A DNA stretch of 64,000 nucleotides from an uncultured Pseudoxanthomonas sp. (GTDB lineage Bacteria > Pseudomonadota > Gammaproteobacteria > Xanthomonadales > Xanthomonadaceae), in the NCBI RefSeq assembly GCF_946886695.1, contig NZ_CAMPJD010000011.1, positions 1 to 64,000 on the forward strand, read 5' to 3'. The position numbers and the translations under genes are program-made. The notes beneath the pieces are model-generated. The model saw only the letters and a program-made list of their open reading frames with translations. It made no database searches and had not been told where the DNA came from. Positions 37,137 to 45,906 of this stretch are shown piece after piece (position 1 is the first letter of the stretch; every line of letters starts with the position of its first letter).

Positions 37137-38027
37137 TCATGCAGCGACAGCGTGCTCTCCGATCGCTGGCATCGCCAAGTTGGGCGTTGACGATTGGTCG
37201 GCCATCTCCAGGTGCCTGTCCAGACCCAGCAGGCTGCGCGTGCGCTGTCCGTGTTTGGTCTCGAAGATCAGGGCATCGTTGGGGCTCGTTTCCCCATCGT
37301 GGCGCTCAGGGTGATACAGATGGCTGGCCAGGCCGGCGAAGCGGAGTGAGCGACGCTTGATACCCGCCCTGACGGCGCGAACCGCCAGGTCGACATCCTC
37401 ACGCCCCCATCCCTGGTAGCGTTCATCGAAGCCGTTGAGCGCGACCAGATCTTCGCGCCACCAAGCCTGGTTGCAGGTCTTGATCGCTTTCAGGGACGTG
37501 CTGGGACTTACAGCTGCGATGCAGCGCGACAACCATGGCAGGCGCAAGGCGTGACGCCGCCGGCGAATGCCCGGATCGAAGAATCCCAAGGCGTGGTCTT
37601 CGCTGGCGAGTAGCCTGTCACGCCCGTCAGCATCGGTCAGCACGCGCATTCCTTGTACGAAGGTGTTGCGCCGTGCAGCAGTAAGGTGGTCGGCGACGAA
37701 GGAAGGGTGCGGCACCATGTCGCCATCGAGCAGGATTACGTACTCGCTGGAAGCTGCAGCGATGGCGCGGTTGCGGCACAATGCAGCCCGGAAACCTTGG
37801 TCGGGTTGCCAGCAATGATGCAGGGGCATCGGGTAGCCGCGCGCAATGCGCTCGATGCAGGCGCGCGTGGCGGGGCCAGACCCGTCATCGGCCACAATCA
37901 CTTCAGAAGGCAGCGCCTGCTGAGCCGCGAGCGCGCGCAATGTCTTCGCCAGCGCCTCGGGCCAGTTGAATGTCGTGACGAGGACGCTGACCGAACGCGG
38001 CTTGTGCGCGGTAGGCTTGGCACTCAT
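37137..38027 (-). CDS. GT2 family glycosyltransferase
   Basis: A 296-residue cytoplasmic or peripheral glycosyltransferase of GT-A fold. SVSVLVTTFNWPEAL at the start, VIVADDGSG, metal-binding DXD as LLDGDMVPH, and the acceptor-side GWGREDVDLAVRAVRAG (galactosyltransferase-like C-terminal region) are visible. Sugar specificity cannot be deduced. Its start overlaps the upstream glycosyltransferase stop by 4 bases (ATGA). It is the last gene of a UXS-GT-GT minus-strand operon and converges with the O-antigen ligase gene. Confidence 0.85.
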   Translation of the reverse strand: MSAKPTAHKPRSVSVLVTTFNWPEALAKTLRALAAQQALPSEVIVADDGSGPATRACIERIARGYPMPLHHCWQPDQGFRAALCRNRAIAAASSEYVILLDGDMVPHPSFVADHLTAARRNTFVQGMRVLTDADGRDRLLASEDHALGFFDPGIRRRRHALRLPWLSRCIAAVSPSTSLKAIKTCNQAWWREDLVALNGFDERYQGWGREDVDLAVRAVRAGIKRRSLRFAGLASHLYHPERHDGETSPNDALIFETKHGQRTRSLLGLDRHLEMADQSSTPNLAMPAIGEHAVAA

Positions 38028-38935
38028 CGCTTCCCGCTCCTGCGGCCGAGCATGATTCCAAGCGCCCTTTCCCAACGCTTCCACCATGGCGCCGTTCCAC
38101 GCAACGCGAGCGAGGCATACCGCTTGCGCTCGGTCCGGCAGGGGGCGACCTTCGTGCGGTACTCGTACTTGCCAAGATCCGCCGCCGACCGGTCGAGACC
38201 GATGATGGCCGCGTAGTGGTTGATGATGCCGAGGTTGCGGATGCGGTTGCGGTAAATCGACACCGGGTCGCGGCGTGTGGCCCACCAGCCGTTCTTTCCG
38301 TGCGACCGATAGCGTACCTCGCCGGTCGGCAGGAAGTACTTGCGCGCGCCCAGGATGCTGGCGCCGTGGACTACGCAGGCATCGGCGCACAGTCGCCACA
38401 ATGCGTCGAAGGAGGCGGGAAGGTCGAGCGTCCGCACGGCCCAGTTGCGGCGGAGCGAAAGTGCGGACGTGGGGGCGCCGTACCAGGGCTGGAATACGAG
38501 GGTGCTGATGGCCGTGAAGCCGAGATCTACCGGTCGTTCATCGAAACGGATGTGTTCACTGTCATCACCGAAGACCCGCAGATCACTGAAGACAAAATCA
38601 ACATCCGCACGCTGGTCGTAAAGCCTGGCGAGCGCCTCCAGGTATCCAGGCTCCCACAGGTCATCCGCATCCAGGAAACAGACCACGTCGGCATCGGTCG
38701 ACATGACGCCTCTTCGGAATGCAGACAACTGCCCGCCGTTCTCGCCGAACAGGAGCGTTACCCTCGGATCGGCACCGTAACGCTGCCTGAGCAATTCGGG
38801 CGAACCGTCGGTGGATCCGTCGTCTACTACGACGATCTGGCGCGGCGCGTAGCGCTGGGCCAATGCGCTGTCCACCGCAGCTTCGACGAATGCGCGGTAG
38901 TTGTAGTTGGTGACGACGACGGCGAAGGTGGTCAT
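38024..38935 (-). CDS. GT2 family glycosyltransferase
   Basis: A 303-residue GT-A glycosyltransferase. TFAVVVTNYNYRAFVEAAVDSAL, VVVDDGSTDGS and the nucleotide-sugar metal site CFLDADDLWEPGYLE define the N-terminal donor domain. The C-terminal half, with a Trp-rich YRSHGKNGWWATRRDPVSIY, is less conserved. It starts 2 bases after the UDP-glucuronate decarboxylase stop, so UDP-xylose or UDP-glucuronate is a possible donor (inference). It is coupled to the following GT2 gene. Confidence 0.85.
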   Translation of the reverse strand: MTTFAVVVTNYNYRAFVEAAVDSALAQRYAPRQIVVVDDGSTDGSPELLRQRYGADPRVTLLFGENGGQLSAFRRGVMSTDADVVCFLDADDLWEPGYLEALARLYDQRADVDFVFSDLRVFGDDSEHIRFDERPVDLGFTAISTLVFQPWYGAPTSALSLRRNWAVRTLDLPASFDALWRLCADACVVHGASILGARKYFLPTGEVRYRSHGKNGWWATRRDPVSIYRNRIRNLGIINHYAAIIGLDRSAADLGKYEYRTKVAPCRTERKRYASLALRGTAPWWKRWERALGIMLGRRSGKR

Positions 38936-38937
38936 GC

Positions 38938-39876
38938 CTAGGCCTGCAGCAGGTGGCGGAAATACGAGATGGTTTCTTTCAGTCCATCCTCCAACTCGAC
39001 CTTCGGCTCCCAGCCCAGCTTCTCGCGCGCCAGCGCGATATCAGGCTGGCGCTGTTTCGGGTCGTCGGAAGGCAGAGGCTGGAATACCAGCCGGGAACGG
39101 CTGCCGACCAGAGCGAGTACTTTTTCCGCCAGCTCCAGCATGCTGAACTCGCCGGGGTTTCCGATGTTGATCGGGCCGGTGAAGCCGCGCTCGGTCTCCA
39201 TCATCCGTGCCATGGCATCGATAAGATCATCCACGTAACAGAAGCTGCGTGTCTGGCTGCCGTCGCCGTAGATGGTGATGTCCTCGCCACGCAGCGCCTG
39301 CACGATGAAATTGGACACGACGCGACCATCATTGGGATGCATCCGCGGGCCGTAGGTGTTAAAGATTCGCACGACCTTGATGTCGAGCCGGTGCTGTCGG
39401 AAATAATCGAAGAACAGCGTTTCGGCGCAGCGCTTGCCCTCGTCGTAGCAACTGCGGATGCCGATCGGATTGACGCGTCCCCAGTAGCCTTCCTGCTGCG
39501 GATGCACCTCCGGGTCGCCGTACACCTCGCTGGTGGACGCCTGCAGGATGCGCGCATCGAGTCGCTTGGCCAGCCCGAGCATGTTAATGGCGCCGTGCAC
39601 GCTGGTCTTGGTGGTCTGCACCGGATCGTGCTGGTAGTGCACCGGTGAAGCCGGACAGGCGAGGTTGAAGATGCGGTCCACTTCCACATAGAGGGGGAAG
39701 GTCACATCGTGCCGCATCAGCTCAAAGCGGGGATGACCAAGCAGATGGGCAATGTTCTGTTTGCTGCCGGTGAAAAAGTTATCGACACACAGTACGTCGT
39801 GGCCTTGCTCGACCAGTCGCTCGCACAGGTGCGACCCGAGGAAGCCGGCTCCGCCGGTGACCAAGATGCGCTGCAT
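38938..39876 (-). CDS. UDP-glucuronate decarboxylase (UDP-xylose synthase) type SDR
   Basis: A 312-residue extended SDR. The NAD-binding motif [19 protein letters not shown] is at the N-terminus. [22 protein letters not shown] and SCYDEGKR (active-site Tyr and Lys) match UXS enzymes, which convert UDP-glucuronate to UDP-xylose, rather than 4-epimerases. [21 protein letters not shown] is also UXS-like. The ATG at 39876 precedes the Rossmann motif by two residues. First gene of the UXS-GT-GT operon, divergent from the 40029 operon. Confidence 0.88.
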   Translation of the reverse strand: MQRILVTGGAGFLGSHLCERLVEQGHDVLCVDNFFTGSKQNIAHLLGHPRFELMRHDVTFPLYVEVDRIFNLACPASPVHYQHDPVQTTKTSVHGAINMLGLAKRLDARILQASTSEVYGDPEVHPQQEGYWGRVNPIGIRSCYDEGKRCAETLFFDYFRQHRLDIKVVRIFNTYGPRMHPNDGRVVSNFIVQALRGEDITIYGDGSQTRSFCYVDDLIDAMARMMETERGFTGPINIGNPGEFSMLELAEKVLALVGSRSRLVFQPLPSDDPKQRQPDIALAREKLGWEPKVELEDGLKETISYFRHLLQA

Positions 39877-40028
39877 GGGGGAAGGGGGTGGTGGGGACGC
39901 GATATTGTCCGGGCCTGACGGGGTGAGAGCGGGGCAGCGCGAGAGCGCAAGACAGCCGCCAGTCAGGAAACTGCTTCGATATGGCACGGGCAGGCCGCCT
40001 GCGCCGGGAATGTGCGTGGACGTCTAGA

Positions 40029-40856
40029 ATGAGCGCCATGCAGCCTCCCCTTCCCATCTCCCTCGTCGTCATCACCCATAACGAGGCGCTGAATATCGGT
40101 CGTTGCCTGGATAGCGTGTCGTTCGTCACGGAAAAGCTGGTGATCGACAGCGGGAGTACCGACGATACCGTCGCGGTCGCGGAGGCGCATGGCGCGCGCG
40201 TGGTTCACCAGGACTGGTTGGGGTTCGGGCCGCAGCGCAACTTTGCGGGTGCACAGGCGCGGCATGACTGGCTGCTGGTGCTGGATGCGGACGAGTTCCT
40301 GTCGGAGGAACTCGCCGCACAACTCGAACGTGACCTGCCCGCATTGCTGGCATCCCCCAAGGCAGGCGCTTGGCTTCGCCGCCGCACCTGGCTGATGGGG
40401 GCGCCGATGCGCTGGTACCGGCCCATGGTCGGCGAGAGGATGGCCCGGTTCTACCACCGCGGACGGGCGCGCTGGACTGATGCGCGCGTACACGAATCGC
40501 TGCGCTTCGACGGCGATACCGTCGAGTTCAAGGCGCCCTTCAACCACGCCGATAACCCCAGCCTGGTACACAAGCAGCTGAAGGTGCTCCGTTACAGCGA
40601 GCTGAAGGCGCTGGACTGGCGCGACAAGCGCCGGCCGGTGCGGATGTGGCTGACGCCGTTGGTCTATCTGTCCAGCTTCATCAAGGATTACCTGCTGCGA
40701 CTGGCCTTCCTAGATGGCTGGCGCGGTTTCATCATTGCCCAGACGGCGGCCAGCTATGCCGTCTACAAGCGCATGCGTTACTACGAGATGCAGCACAACC
40801 CCGCCTCCATCGAGGCCGCGCACCGCAAGCTCGCCCGACACCAACTGGAACACTGA
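40029..40856 (+). CDS. WaaE/KdtX-like GT2 glycosyltransferase
   Basis: A 275-residue transferase of the LPS core beta-glucosyltransferase (WaaE/KdtX) type. SLVVITHNEALNIGRCLDSV, VIDSGSTDDTV, QDWLGFGPQRNFA, LVLDADEFLSEEL and the C-terminal FIKDYLLRLAFLDGWRGFIIA region, a membrane-facing helix, are in the family order. An in-frame ATG at 40038 is an alternative start; neither has a clear Shine-Dalgarno. The stop overlaps the next start by one base (TGATG). Confidence 0.85.
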   Translation: MSAMQPPLPISLVVITHNEALNIGRCLDSVSFVTEKLVIDSGSTDDTVAVAEAHGARVVHQDWLGFGPQRNFAGAQARHDWLLVLDADEFLSEELAAQLERDLPALLASPKAGAWLRRRTWLMGAPMRWYRPMVGERMARFYHRGRARWTDARVHESLRFDGDTVEFKAPFNHADNPSLVHKQLKVLRYSELKALDWRDKRRPVRMWLTPLVYLSSFIKDYLLRLAFLDGWRGFIIAQTAASYAVYKRMRYYEMQHNPASIEAAHRKLARHQLEH

Positions 40857-41884
40857 TGGCCAAGCACTATCTCCTCTATGGTTCGGAGCGTTATGCGCTC
40901 GCCATCCTGCGGCCGCTGCAGGATGCGATCCGCGCCCGCGGCGGTGAGGCCGCCTGGTTCTTCGATGGCCCTGGTGCGGAGGACTTGCGACCGGACGAGA
41001 GGCTGCTGACCACCACGGAGGAAGTCCGCCGCTGGAACGCCATCGCCGTGATCACCGGCAGCAACGCGGTGCCGCACTTTTTCCCCGGTGTGAAGGTGGA
41101 GACCTTCCACGGCTTCGATGCCGGGAAACCCCGTCACATCTATATCCGCGGGTTTTTCGACCTGTATTGCACGACCGGGCCGAACGACACGCGGGCATTC
41201 TCGGACATCGCCGAGCGCGTCGGTCACTTCAAAGTCGTCGAGACGGGGTGGCCGAAGATCGACCCCTTCATGAAGGATATCGCCGGGGCGCTGCCGCCCG
41301 TGCGCGAACCCCCGGTCATCCTGTACCACTCCACGTTCTCCCCGTCCTGGAGTGCCGCGGAGACGCTGTACGAAGAAGTGAAGCGCCTGTCGCGCACCGG
41401 GGAGTGGCGCTGGATCGTCACCTTCCATCCGAAGATGAATCCGGACACCGTGGCGAAGTTCCGTGCGCTGGAGAACGAACACCTGCGCTTTGCCGACGAC
41501 GACAATATCCTGGACCTGTTTCCGCAGGTCGACATGATGTGTTCGGACACATCGTCGGCGCTCAACGAGTTCCTGCTCACGCACAAGCCGGTGGTCACGT
41601 TCAAGAACCGCAGGCCGGGCCCGCAACTGCTCGATATCGACGATGCGGCGCAGTTCGAGCCGGCGATCCGGCGCGCGTTGTCCCGGCCGCCGGAGCTGAT
41701 GCAGGCCATCGTCGACTACGCCGACAGCATCCATCCCTACCGCGACGGCCGATCGAGCGAGCGCGTGCTGGATGCCATCGATGCGTTCATCGCCGCAGGC
41801 GCGCGCAGCCGGCGGCCCAAGCCGATGAACCTGTGGAGGAAGCTCAAGATCCGCAAGCGCATCGGTTATTGGGGGCCGGCCTGA
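40856..41884 (+). CDS. CDP-glycerol glycerophosphotransferase family protein
   Basis: A 342-residue protein resembling PF04464 enzymes, which transfer glycerol phosphate or ribitol phosphate to glycans. It has the central VILYHSTFSPSWS, WIVTFHPKMNPDTV (the conserved HP motif), then MMCSDTSSALNEFLLTHKPVVTF (the SD.SS..E signature). The length is short compared with Gram-positive TagF enzymes. It is translationally coupled to the WaaE-like transferase, so phosphoglycerol or a related group on the LPS core is a reasonable inference. Donor unknown. Confidence 0.75.
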   Translation: MAKHYLLYGSERYALAILRPLQDAIRARGGEAAWFFDGPGAEDLRPDERLLTTTEEVRRWNAIAVITGSNAVPHFFPGVKVETFHGFDAGKPRHIYIRGFFDLYCTTGPNDTRAFSDIAERVGHFKVVETGWPKIDPFMKDIAGALPPVREPPVILYHSTFSPSWSAAETLYEEVKRLSRTGEWRWIVTFHPKMNPDTVAKFRALENEHLRFADDDNILDLFPQVDMMCSDTSSALNEFLLTHKPVVTFKNRRPGPQLLDIDDAAQFEPAIRRALSRPPELMQAIVDYADSIHPYRDGRSSERVLDAIDAFIAAGARSRRPKPMNLWRKLKIRKRIGYWGPA

Positions 41885-41985
41885 AGACCGGGCGCTACCG
41901 GTTGTCATCTGGTCGCGCGAGAATGGAGGCGGGGGCGAGCGCCATGGCGAGCGTCATGCCCCGCGAAATCCGGTGAAGGGGTGCC

Positions 41986-42801
41986 GTGAAGATCACTGTC
42001 ATTGCCAGTACGTACAACGCGGAGGAGTGGCTGGAGAAGGTGCTGCACGGCTACCGGTTCCAGACATGGCGTGATTTTGAGCTGATCGTTGCCGACGATG
42101 GTTCGCGTGGAAGTACCCGCGAGATGGTGGAGCGGCTGGCGACCGATTATCCGGTGCCATTGCGGCATGTCTGGCACGAGGACGCGGGTTACCGGCGCCA
42201 GGAAATACTGAATCGCGCGATCCTCGCAGCGGCTTACGACTATGTTCTTTTCACCGACGGCGACTGCATTCCGCGCCGCGATTTCGTCGGCGTCCATGCC
42301 GCACTGGCGGAGCCGGGGCGCTTCCTGTCCGGGGGCTACTGCAAGCTGAGCATGAAGGCGAGCAAGGCGATCACGCTGGATGACATCCGAGATGGTCGAT
42401 GCTTCCAGCTCGACTGGTTGCGCGCGCTGGATCACGTGGGATTCTCGCCTGCGCTCAAGCTGGTCGCGGGTGCGCGGACAGGCCCCCTGCTGGATGCCAT
42501 CACCACCACGCGCGCGACCTTCAACAACTGCAACTCTTCCGCATGGAGGCGGGATCTGCTGGCGATCAACGGTTACGACGAGCGGATGAAGTACGGCGGC
42601 CCCGACCGCGAACTCGGCGAGCGTCTGGAGAACCATGGGGTGCGTGGCAAGCAGATCCGGCATCGTGCGGTCTGCGTGCACCTGGACCACGCGCGGGGTT
42701 ACAAGACATCGGAGTCGCTCCAGCGCAACCTCGCCATCCGCGCGCAGACCCGTGCACGGCGCATCACCTGGACGCCCTACGGCATCGACAAGACGGGCTG
42801 A
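41986..42801 (+). CDS. GT2 family glycosyltransferase
   Basis: A 271-residue GT-A glycosyltransferase. KITVIASTYNAEEWLEKVL, LIVADDGSRGSTREM, YVLFTDGDCIPRRDF (DXD as DGD) and NGYDERMKYGGPDRELGERLENHG, the galactosyltransferase-like C-terminal motif, are seen. Start GTG at 41986, with GAAGGGG upstream. It follows the glycerophosphotransferase-like gene after 101 bases. Its last 25 bases overlap the oppositely oriented GT9 gene. Confidence 0.85.
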   Translation: MKITVIASTYNAEEWLEKVLHGYRFQTWRDFELIVADDGSRGSTREMVERLATDYPVPLRHVWHEDAGYRRQEILNRAILAAAYDYVLFTDGDCIPRRDFVGVHAALAEPGRFLSGGYCKLSMKASKAITLDDIRDGRCFQLDWLRALDHVGFSPALKLVAGARTGPLLDAITTTRATFNNCNSSAWRRDLLAINGYDERMKYGGPDRELGERLENHGVRGKQIRHRAVCVHLDHARGYKTSESLQRNLAIRAQTRARRITWTPYGIDKTG

Positions 42802-43877
42802 TCGCGCACCGGCAGCGCGCGCCATGCGTGGACCACGTCGGCGACCTGGATATCCGCGACACGGCTTGCGCTCCCATGCTCCCCGCCAAGAACCTGGATC
42901 GCGCCGGGACCGATGGGGCGCCATTTCGCCGGCGAGGCTGCGCCGAACATCACGACGAGCGGGCAGGCGAGCGCGGCAGCGGCATGCGCGGGGCCGGTGT
43001 CCACCGAGACCATGCTGTGGGCGTGTTCCATCAGTGCGAGCAGGCGCGGGACAGGCAAGTCACGCGCGGCATTGAGCATACGGGGGGAGCGTTGGGTGGC
43101 GGCATGTATGTCGTCCAGCACGCCGTGCTCGGCCGGCGATCCGCACAGTACGATCCGGGCGTCGGGAAGATCATTCCAGATCGCCTTCGCCAGTTCGGCC
43201 CATGCCGTCGCCGGCCAGTGCTTGGCATTGCTCGCCGCGCCCAGGCGGCCACGCTTGTGGGTGCGCTTGTTGCCGGGCTGGAACAGGATGCACGGCGCGC
43301 TTCCGATCCCGTGCGCTGACTTCCATTGCAGGACATCGGCACGATCCGACGGAGCCACGACAAGCCGGGGCAGGCGGAAGGACCCGGCGACCACATCGCC
43401 AGCGCACGGATGGCGATGCACCGGATCGCGCTGGCCCAGCCGCACCCAGCGGTCCGGCCAGAGTCGCGGAACGCCGTCGTGCTCGTCGTCTTCGCGCACG
43501 CGCTGGACCCGGTCCTCGTCCTTCAATCGGGCACGCTGCAGCAGGCGCAGCGTAGGGGCATCGGTGTCGCATACATACACGGGTCCACGTCCGCGCCTTC
43601 GCAGCCAGGCGACCGTCGCCCATTGACTGGGGCACAGCAGGTAAGGCGTGTTGCGGCTGCGGACCGTCCACACGGTGCCCACTTCGGGTAGCGGCTCGAG
43701 CAATGCGTGCGTCCATGGCCCCGCGCCAAGCACATCGATCCGGCGACCATACCGCGCATGCAGCAGACGGATGAGCGTGGTGAGCATCACGATGTCGCCG
43801 AACGCTCCGCACCGCACCACCAGGGGCGCCGCGCCCGCTGCAGCGGCGCCGGCCTGCTTGTGCGCTGCCACGTTCAC
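42777..43877 (-). CDS. GT9 (heptosyltransferase) family glycosyltransferase
   Basis: A 366-residue GT-B enzyme related to LPS heptosyltransferases. The N-terminal domain has PLVVRCGAFGDIVMLTTLIRLLH. The C-terminal nucleotide-sugar site has CILFQPGNKRTHKR, WAELAKAIWNDLPDARIVLCG and SMVSVDTGPAHAAAAL. The GTG at 43877 overlaps the stop of the upstream PH-domain gene (GTGA), which sets the start; further upstream reading is the shadow of that gene. It is the last gene of a minus-strand group that begins with the acyltransferase. Confidence 0.85.
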   Translation of the reverse strand: MNVAAHKQAGAAAAGAAPLVVRCGAFGDIVMLTTLIRLLHARYGRRIDVLGAGPWTHALLEPLPEVGTVWTVRSRNTPYLLCPSQWATVAWLRRRGRGPVYVCDTDAPTLRLLQRARLKDEDRVQRVREDDEHDGVPRLWPDRWVRLGQRDPVHRHPCAGDVVAGSFRLPRLVVAPSDRADVLQWKSAHGIGSAPCILFQPGNKRTHKRGRLGAASNAKHWPATAWAELAKAIWNDLPDARIVLCGSPAEHGVLDDIHAATQRSPRMLNAARDLPVPRLLALMEHAHSMVSVDTGPAHAAAALACPLVVMFGAASPAKWRPIGPGAIQVLGGEHGSASRVADIQVADVVHAWRALPVRDQPVLSMP

Positions 43878-45406
43878 CAGCGCAGGCGTCGCGTTGCCAG
43901 CGTGTTGCGCAGGCGGTCGTAGACCGTGACCGCGTCTGCGTCGCGCACGAAACGCAGGCACAGCGGTGCGGCGATCCCGTTCGCGCCCGCCGTATCCAGC
44001 CAGAGCGTGGCGGTGCCGCAGGCGTGGTCGAGGGGTGAGCGCGACAGGCGCAATGCCTGCAGTTTGTCGATCTCGGCGAAGCGCCAGTAACGCGACCACC
44101 AGCCACTGCGCACGGCAATGACGTGACTGTCCACGGCCCATCCCATGCGCTGCGCATGCCGGTGTGCGGCGTACGCGGCGAAGGCGAACCATGCGAGCCC
44201 CAGCCAGGCCCAATGGCCGACGTGCCACGCCGCGATCGCCGTGATGGGCACCAGCATTGCCAGCGACGGCAGCAACAAGCGCCAGCGGGCGGAGCCCTGC
44301 ACGGGTTGCCAGTCCTCGCGGGGCCACTCCACATGCGGCAGCAGGTGCCGCACGAGTGCATCGCACGCATCGGGCGACGCGATCGGGGCCACGTCCTTCA
44401 GTGCGCGCGTGTCCTGTTGTCCCGCCTTCTCGGCCACGGCGGTATCGATGCGCAGCGAGCGGCGGCGGAACAGCCGGTGCAGCACGCCTTCGTGCAGGGT
44501 CCAAGCCTGGATGCGCCGGCGTGCGACGCTGGTGCGAAGGCGCGCAAGCAGGCCCCGTTCCACCATCAGGCGGCGTGCATCTTCGGTCAGCCGGAAGCCG
44601 TGGAACTGCAGCAGTGCCAGCACGACGGACAAGGCCCGGACCAGGCCCAGCGCAAGCATGATGAGCACGACGACGCTGGCCGCGCCGGCGAGCCAGCCCA
44701 GATGCAGTTGCTCGGCATAGCCGTAAGCCTGTTTCGCACCCTGGCGGAAGAACTGTTCGATCGTCTTCTCCGGCAGGATCTGCCATGCGGCACCGAAGCC
44801 CGCGGCGACCACGATCATGCCGCGGTTGGATATCAGGCCAAGCTTGATGACCTCCCGTGTCGAGAGCGACAGCAGCGTGGTGTCGGCCGGCTGTGTTGCC
44901 CCTGTGGTGCCTGGCGTCTCGTGAGGGGCCGTGCCATGCGCCTGGTGTCGCACCAGGTTTTCCAGGGCCAGCGCGTCGTTTAGACCGAGGACCCGCATCT
45001 GCGCTTCGGGCTTCTGGCCTCCCGCGGATTCGAGTCGCACTTCCGCAACGCCGAACATGCGATGCAGCAGCGACTGGTGGACCACCACGTTGTGGATACG
45101 CGAGAACGGAATCTCCCGTCGTGAGCGGTGCAGCAGGCCTTCGCGCACCGTCAGGCCATCGCGACCGAGCGTGTAGCGATAGGTGAAGTACTGCAGGATC
45201 GCCAGCACCACCAGCACGATGATGCCGATGACGGGAGCGAGCGACGCCCAGAGGTCGCCCTCGCCGCTGCTCTTTCGGGCACCGAACACCACCAGCGCGA
45301 CCAGGGGGAAGATGAACTGCTTGAGCTGCTGCAACAGCACGAACAGCCATGACCAGGGGTGCAGGCGGCGTTCGCCGGATGCGTCTGCTTGCATGGCGCC
45401 GTCCAT
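43874..45406 (-). CDS. Bacterial PH-domain membrane protein (YdbT-like)
   Basis: A 510-residue integral membrane protein with two hydrophobic pairs (WLFVLLQQLKQFIFPLVALVVF and IIVLVVLAILQYFTYRY near the start; SVVVLIMLALGLVRALSVVL in the middle). Three bPH2-like domains follow membrane segments, with YTLGRDGLTVREGLLHRSRREIPFSRIHNVVV as the first. This is the COG3428 family; function unknown. ATG 45406 overlaps the upstream stop by one base; an adjacent GTG at 45409 is also possible. It is coupled at its 3' end to the GT9 gene. Confidence 0.8.
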   Translation of the reverse strand: MDGAMQADASGERRLHPWSWLFVLLQQLKQFIFPLVALVVFGARKSSGEGDLWASLAPVIGIIVLVVLAILQYFTYRYTLGRDGLTVREGLLHRSRREIPFSRIHNVVVHQSLLHRMFGVAEVRLESAGGQKPEAQMRVLGLNDALALENLVRHQAHGTAPHETPGTTGATQPADTTLLSLSTREVIKLGLISNRGMIVVAAGFGAAWQILPEKTIEQFFRQGAKQAYGYAEQLHLGWLAGAASVVVLIMLALGLVRALSVVLALLQFHGFRLTEDARRLMVERGLLARLRTSVARRRIQAWTLHEGVLHRLFRRRSLRIDTAVAEKAGQQDTRALKDVAPIASPDACDALVRHLLPHVEWPREDWQPVQGSARWRLLLPSLAMLVPITAIAAWHVGHWAWLGLAWFAFAAYAAHRHAQRMGWAVDSHVIAVRSGWWSRYWRFAEIDKLQALRLSRSPLDHACGTATLWLDTAGANGIAAPLCLRFVRDADAVTVYDRLRNTLATRRLRW

Positions 45407-45906
45407 CACAGTGCGTCGTCGTGGTCGACCTGCGTGGCGAGGCGTTCGCGTAGCCGTTCCGCGTCGTCCGCATCCAGTCCCGACACCGACACCGCCGCCA
45501 TCCGCGTGCCCGCGGTATGTACCACAAGGGTCGACAGGCGCGCACTGCGCTCAAGCGGCCCCCGCTTGAGATCCAGGTGCTGCACGCGTGAAATGGGCAC
45601 GTGTGTCTCGCTCTGCCACCAGTTGCCGCGGCGCAACGCGAAACCCTGATCGTCGAGGCGCCAGCGGGTGCGACGATGGCGCTTGACCGCGACCCACGCG
45701 CCGATCAAGGCGCCGGCCAGTGCCGCTGCCGGAACGGCAAGCCAGGGCGACACGACGTCTGTGGCCCGCGAGATGAAGAAGGCAGGGATCGCCAGCGGGA
45801 ACATCAGCGCAGCACCGCCCAGCGCGGCCAGCCAGGCGCCGCGGGAAGGGAGTGATTGCCAGTTGGCGACCGTCGGCAGGGGTGTGGGGATATCGGGGTG
45901 CGTCAC
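45406..45906 (-). CDS. Bacterial PH-domain membrane protein (YdbS-like)
   Basis: A 166-residue protein with two transmembrane helices (LAALGGAALMFPLAIPAFFI and WLAVPAAALAGALIGAWVAV) and one bPH2 domain (RWRLDDQGFALRRGNWWQSETHVPISRVQHLDLKRGPLERSARLSTLVVHTAG). It is the COG3402 partner normally encoded next to YdbT-like proteins. Start GTG at 45906, overlapping the stop of the Sel1-like gene by 4 bases. Function unknown. Confidence 0.82.
   Translation of the reverse strand: MTHPDIPTPLPTVANWQSLPSRGAWLAALGGAALMFPLAIPAFFISRATDVVSPWLAVPAAALAGALIGAWVAVKRHRRTRWRLDDQGFALRRGNWWQSETHVPISRVQHLDLKRGPLERSARLSTLVVHTAGTRMAAVSVSGLDADDAERLRERLATQVDHDDAL

Noticed and set aside
42777..45554. Heptosyltransferase extended upstream through the PH-domain gene
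   Set aside because: The GTG at 43877 overlapping the upstream stop is the natural start; the extension is an out-of-frame shadow of the PH-domain gene.
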